This document shows positions 28,601 through 34,600 of a stretch of 64,000 bases of DNA, one piece after another. The position numbers were made by a program, and so were the translations under genes. Source of the DNA: Siphonodentalium dalli (lineage: Eukaryota > Mollusca > Scaphopoda > Gadilida > Siphonodentaliidae); assembly GCA_032622095.1 (NCBI GenBank), contig CP136069.1, positions 66,671,319-66,735,318 on the forward strand, read 5' to 3'. The notes beneath the pieces were generated by a model. That model saw nothing but the letters and a program-made list of their open reading frames with translations, was not told where the DNA came from and did not search any database. Within the stretch, counting starts at the first letter, position 1. The number at the start of each line of letters is the position of its first letter.

Positions 28601-31600
28601 GCAGAGTCCCAGGAAATGGTCTTAACAGCAATTCCACCCTAGGGTAGATGCCAGGGAGCAACTTAGTTTGGAAATTTTGATTATCCAATAAAGAGCCGCA
28701 CATTGACATGATGAGAGTATTTTGTTCTCAATCTCAAAGTCACATAAACTTCATACTAAATTGCATGGCTATTATCCAAGTTTGGATGTCAAATTGTGAC
28801 GTGATGCGATACCAGTTAAGTTGCTCCCTAGGGGGCTGACAGATCTTTGTACCTCCCACCTGCTTGTGAAAGGGAGATGGGAGGACGAAAATCTGAGGTA
28901 GGATCCAGCAGGAGTGGGCGAGCATGGTCGGATCCATGAACACTGGAACCCACCCTCAGAACAGTATGGCGCCTTTGTCTACAGTGACATTGGTGAAGTA
29001 TGCGACGGGGCCCCGCAAGGTCTGCATGGAACGAGGCATTGGATTAGCCTGAACCTGCTCGACAATGGGGTGACTGAAACCGAGGCCATACGAGGAAGAA
29101 AAATTGCTTGTTTTATGACCAGTTATAAGGATCAGGAAAGTGACCTAAAAATATTCCAGGAAATGAGGTGACTGATGTGTCACATTATTATGATTGTGAA
29201 ATTGTGTCACAGTGATCTGACAAAAAAGTTATTTTGTTGGCAAACAATCTCAATGTGAATTGTAATCGAATTCATAGTGAACTATGAGCCAAGCAAAACC
29301 ACACAAGTGAGTTAATTCATAGATAAACGAAAAAGGACCCAAACCTGATCCCTAATTTTGCTACATATGTCAACATGAAACAGATGTGTGAGTGACAATT
29401 TCAGAATTTCGACGTAAACTAAACGAATGTTGTCACGTGGCAATTTCAACATAAACAAAGTTATAAATGCAATGTTGTCTCACTGGTTGAATGTTCTAAT
29501 ACTTACATTCTAAAACCACAAGAACAGAGATAACATAGCAACTGTGCTGTATAGGCATTCCCAAAGAGAGTCCAACATGTAAACCGCTGCATATATACAG
29601 ACGAATTCAATTTCGAATTCAATACGGAATTCTAAAACACGTGCTCCGAAACCGGAAGTTGGGAAATTACCCACAATTTTCAACATAATAAAATAGTTTT
29701 TAATTTTATTTTTTGCGTAAAATAAAACAAGTGAAATTGAAGGAAATTGTCACTCTGATATTAATTTAATAATTATTGTGTCGTTTCCCAAATTGAAACG
29801 AGGTCACAACAAGTTAAAACATTTGGAACGGAATTGTTAAATGAAGCCGACAATAATATGTGGATCAATTTTCTCATAGCGTGTACTGGACTAGACGCTG
29901 GCTCTATGAGGCTACGTCGTTACACTATGCACGCCGTCATGAGAGACCAGAACAATCCATCCGCCATTATTACGTCACAGTACATTCTATATATAACCAG
30001 GCATTATTTTGCCCGGTTAAATATAGGACGTGCTGTGACGTAGTAATTGAGAACGGCTATGTCGGGAAAGCCCTTGCTAATTACAGGTGAAGTAAACAAT
30101 GGATGCGGAAGAGTCTAGACTGTGTGCTCGCTTTGTGAGCATACCGGCCATAAATGCACGGGATAAACTGTGGAGAATTAGCAATACAATACGGACTGTG
30201 TTGCAAGTGCCCAGAGGGGGGATGCAAACTGCATGGGTGATTGCAAACTGAACAAGATAATTTATGCATGAAACTATATGCAGAGAAAACTAAATTTCGA
30301 ATATATAGAATAGTGTCTTGTCTTGTGTCTCTTCTTGTTCCAAACATATTATTTTATACAATATTTAGGATTTCTAAATAGTAGGCCAGCTACGATTTAA
30401 TAGGTTTAATTCGTAATAATTGGTCTGGAACCCTGAATACATCTTTAAAAATAAATGGAGTACCGTAGAAGCGAAAAACAATTGAAATGAAATTGTACTG
30501 AACCTGTTTAACTAATAGTTAAGTCAGATAATTAATATGGAAGGTGTCTATCTAATATTAAATAGTGATGGCCAAATAATAGTGATGGATGGTGTGTCAA
30601 AACTTTGCTATTTAAAATTAACTAGAGGTGTGACTGTCCCAATGGGACTACGGATACCCCCCTTTTTAAAAAATACTAAGATGTTTGACATGTCAGTAAA
30701 CATTTAGTTAAAATAATGAAATAACAGTTCCCATTGCAGGTGTACAACCATAACCCTAATCTTAAACCTATTGACCGAAAATTGTAGGAATAAAAGCTTG
30801 GACAAAATTATGTATGTTGCGAAATAAATTCTAAGTCGAAAATGGGGAATAACTCCACACAAAAAATGTCGGACAGACATCATAATTGCAGGTGCACAGG
30901 TTCCCATGGTACTAAATATCAGTGCCAAGATTAAAAAACATTGACTGAAAAATGTAGGAATAAAAGCTCGGACAAAATTATGCATGTTGCAAAAAAAGTT
31001 TCTAAGTTGAAAAAGGGGGATAACTCCACCAAAAAATGTCGGACAGATGTCATAATCGCAGATGCACAAGTTCCAATGGTACTAAATATCTGTGCCACGT
31101 TTTAAAAAAATTGACCAAAAAATGTAGGAATAAAAGCTCGGACAAAAGTATACATGCTGCGAAAATTTTCTAAGTCGAAAAAGGGGGGATAACTCCAAAA
31201 AAAAAACTCCAACAGACGTCATAATCGCAGGTGCACAGGTTCCCATGGTGGTTGATGTCTGTGCCAAGTTTCACGGAAATTGATAAAAAAACGACTGAGA
31301 AAAACTCCGGACAAATTTGTGTCCACGGACGGACAGACACGGACGACGGACGGACGGACAAGCTGACTCCAGTATACCCCCCTAACTTCGTTGCGGGGGG
31401 TATAATAATGGCAATTAGACTCTATATGTACGGTATCTGTGCCGAATAGTAGCGCTATATACATTGATCATTATGTAACATTTACCTCACAAATTGACGC
31501 AATTCCAATGGTGCATATGCATATACAGTGTTCAAGTTTATTGGCCAATGCACACCATGTGGCATCCTACCAGTAATGGACTGGGAAAATACTATTCGTA

Positions 31601-34600
31601 TTGCTGAATTGAAGGGTCACTCTCACAAAAAAAGTGCTGAAGGGTACACAGGATTTTCAAAATGTGCTGAAGGGTACACAGGGTTTGAAATGTCGTTCTA
31701 AAGGCATTCAGTTTTCGTATCTGCCATGATTTCTGTTAGAGAATAATTGTTTACGTTCCAATGAATATTAAAATGTACTGAAAACAAACTGCTAATGGGC
31801 GCCAGACTTTCATAAACACAATTTAAGTAATGTGTTCGTGCCGATCACAAATCCTGTGTACCCTTCAGCACATTTTCAAACCCTGTGTACCCTTCAGCAC
31901 TTTTTTTGGTGAGAGTGACCCCTTCAGCGTACATGTACTTCAGGCCGGCCGTATAGCTATTATATATAATTCTTTCTCAGTATATTAGGTAATCACGATT
32001 ATAGGCACCTATTTGCATGAGATTGCATGAGAGTACGTACATGGCTACATATAAAACATAGACATTTTGAATGAAAACATGTGACATCCGCATGTCAACA
32101 GTATAGCCTAGACTCTAGAGAGCTCTAGTCTAGGTAGGTATAAAATTGTAAAAAAAAAATCAAATTTACCATAGATCTTACCATAATTATGATATGAAAA
32201 AAATATATAATTGTAAATTTGTTACCGTATGTAATCTTGTCAGTTGTAACGCTTAGTACTAGTTAGTAGGTCAACTTTAGCCTTTGGTATACGTATGGTA
32301 CTTTGCGAGGTCACTCTCTTTCTCGGAAATAAAAATATTAATAAATTATAATGTTTCAATTTTATTTTTAATTCTACCATATTATTAAGATTAATTTAAT
32401 GTAGTCATAACTTCCAACTTGTTCAGATCTAATTTTGTTTATTCAATATTAAATTATTTAACAACCATGCATATTAATTAACAGTTTTACACAATGATTT
32501 GCTATCCGTAATGGATAATTCACGATTCAATTCATCTACCTCTTTGGAACTTAATTAGTTGGCTAGCAACGGGATGCTATTTTCTGATTGGACAGAGAAT
32601 TCCCTTTTTCAAAATGGCGGATGGATTGTGCTGGTCTCTCATGACGGCGAACAGAGCAGAGCGTCGGAGCGTCATAGAGCCAGTATCTAGTCCAAGCGTG
32701 TACTTCCCTTCGAGGCGTCACAAGATGAAAAAGAGATCTTGACTGTGTCCCCACTTGCTTATATACATAACAAGTGAACAAATGACCTTGACCTGCTACG
32801 TCAATAATAATGATTCAAAAAGGTACTTAAGCTATTTCGTACCAAAATAATAAATTTTAAACGGATCTCATAGAATCCTTTCTTGTGAATAAAGATGAAT
32901 ATACCATGTAGTTCAGTGTGTAACGTATCTTTGAAGGGAATACTGGTGTGTCTATCTGCCTACTCTATGCATCAACCTATTTCAGAAAACAAGATACTGA
33001 TATTAGTATGTCTATCCACCAATACATCAGTCATCTTATAAAACAATATACTGGTATGTCTAGTACCTATGTGTGCATGAAACCTACCTTAGAAAACAAG
33101 ATACTTGTATGTCTATCCACCTATACATCAACCTACTAGTATCTTAGAAAACAAGATACTGGTATGTCTATCCACCTATACATCAACCTGTCTTAGAAAA
33201 CAAGATACTGGTATGTCTATCCACCTATAGATCAACCTATCTTTAAAAACAAGATACTTGGTATGTATATCCACCTATACCTCAACCTATCGTAGAAAAC
33301 AATATCCTGTTATGTCTATTGACCTATACATCAACCTACTAGTATCGTAGAAAACAAGATACTGGTATGTGTATCCACCTATACATCAACCTATCTTAGA
33401 AAACAAGATACTTGGTTTGTCTATCCACCTATACATCAACCTATCTTAGGAAACAAGATACTGGTATGTCTATCCACCTATACATCAACCTATCTTAGAA
33501 AACAAGATACTGGTATGTCTATCCACCTATACATCAACCTATCTTCAAAAACAAGATACTTGGTATGTATATCCACCTATACCTCAACATATCTTAGAAA
33601 ACAAGATACTGTTATGTCTATTGACCTATACATCAACCTACTAGTATCTTAGAAAACAAGATACTGGTATGTTTATCCACCTATACATCAACCTATCTTA
33701 GAAAACAAGATACTTGGTTTGTCTATCCACCTATACATCAACCTATCTTAGAAAACAAGATACTTGGTTTGTCTATCCACCTATACATCAACCTATCTTA
33801 GAAAACAAGATACTTGGTTTGTATATCCACCTATACATCAGCAAATCTTAGGCCACAGTAATTTTATTAGTTGGTATATGATCAGGGAAAAAACCTCTTG
33901 ACGGAGGCAGCCCTCGTAATTGGCTACGGCAATCAGCAACGCCGAAGCTATTTTATGAAGCAAACTGGCCCCATGGCAATTGTCGAAGCCAAAAATTCTT
34001 AATTGAGAGGGCTGTGACAAGACTTGACATACCGTTATTTCACATTGTCACTGGTGAATACAAATCTCATATGTTCAGTTGAAATCAATATTTACGAATA
34101 AAAATTAAGGAAAAAAAAAAGTTGTCTGCGAGTTCGTAAACCAACTAATTAAATTGGTGTTGCCTTACCTTTGTTAATCCTGTGCTATTAATTGGACAGT
34201 TCAGAAAATCTGCCAAATACTGTTGCAAGAGATCAGCTTTCTCCAGCTGTGAATGGACCTGAAATTTCTCATGAATGCTGAAATTATAAGTGAAAATTAG
34301 TAGCTCCAAGTAATATTTAGATCATGCGTTTACATACCTTTCCATTAGTGATGTGCGGTTTTTTACGGTTTCTCGGTTTTCTTTCGGTTTTATTTCAAAA
34401 CCAAACAGCAACCAATATATTCTATAAAACCTATTTTCTGGTTTCAATTAACCGACACTGCTGGTCGCTGAATGTTGCTTTTACAAGACGTGTGGTTAGC
34501 GCTCACTTTTGTCAGCTGCTATTTGCCACTGTTACTAGTAGCAGTTTCAATTTAGAACATCTGAATGTCATATGAGCTATATTGCCACTTATTGCCATCG

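Larger units (their letters stand above)
29866..32700. mobile_element. Nested inverted-repeat interval inside E2
   Basis: GTACTGGACTAGACGCTGGC...CTATGAGG...GGTCTCTCATGACGGCG-type sequence at 29880-29965 (read inverted) matches 32608-32695, where AGAGCCAGTATCTAGTCC occurs. This suggests a 2.8-kb element with roughly 90-bp TIRs, or two inverted copies of a short repeat. Confidence 0.45.
25061..32945. mobile_element. Long element E2 with inverted arms
   Basis: The left arm, 25061-25345 (GGTACGAAATAGCTTAAGTA, CAAGTGGGGACACAGTCAAG), is the reverse complement of 32700-32945. Like E1 it has an inner palindrome (GTTCAGTGTGTAAGTATCTT / AAAGATACGTTACACACTGA), then GGAGGAGGCTGCGAGG, poly-C and CAGAGGTGCCACG + TTTTGATAATCGACAATC. 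It also contains later insertions. The extent is inferred; the arms could be two separate insertions. Confidence 0.5.

Noticed and set aside
33838-34020. Minus-strand frame with QLRIFGFDNCHGASLL
   Set aside because: No splice support and no domain; it follows the 50-bp satellite and looks like chance.
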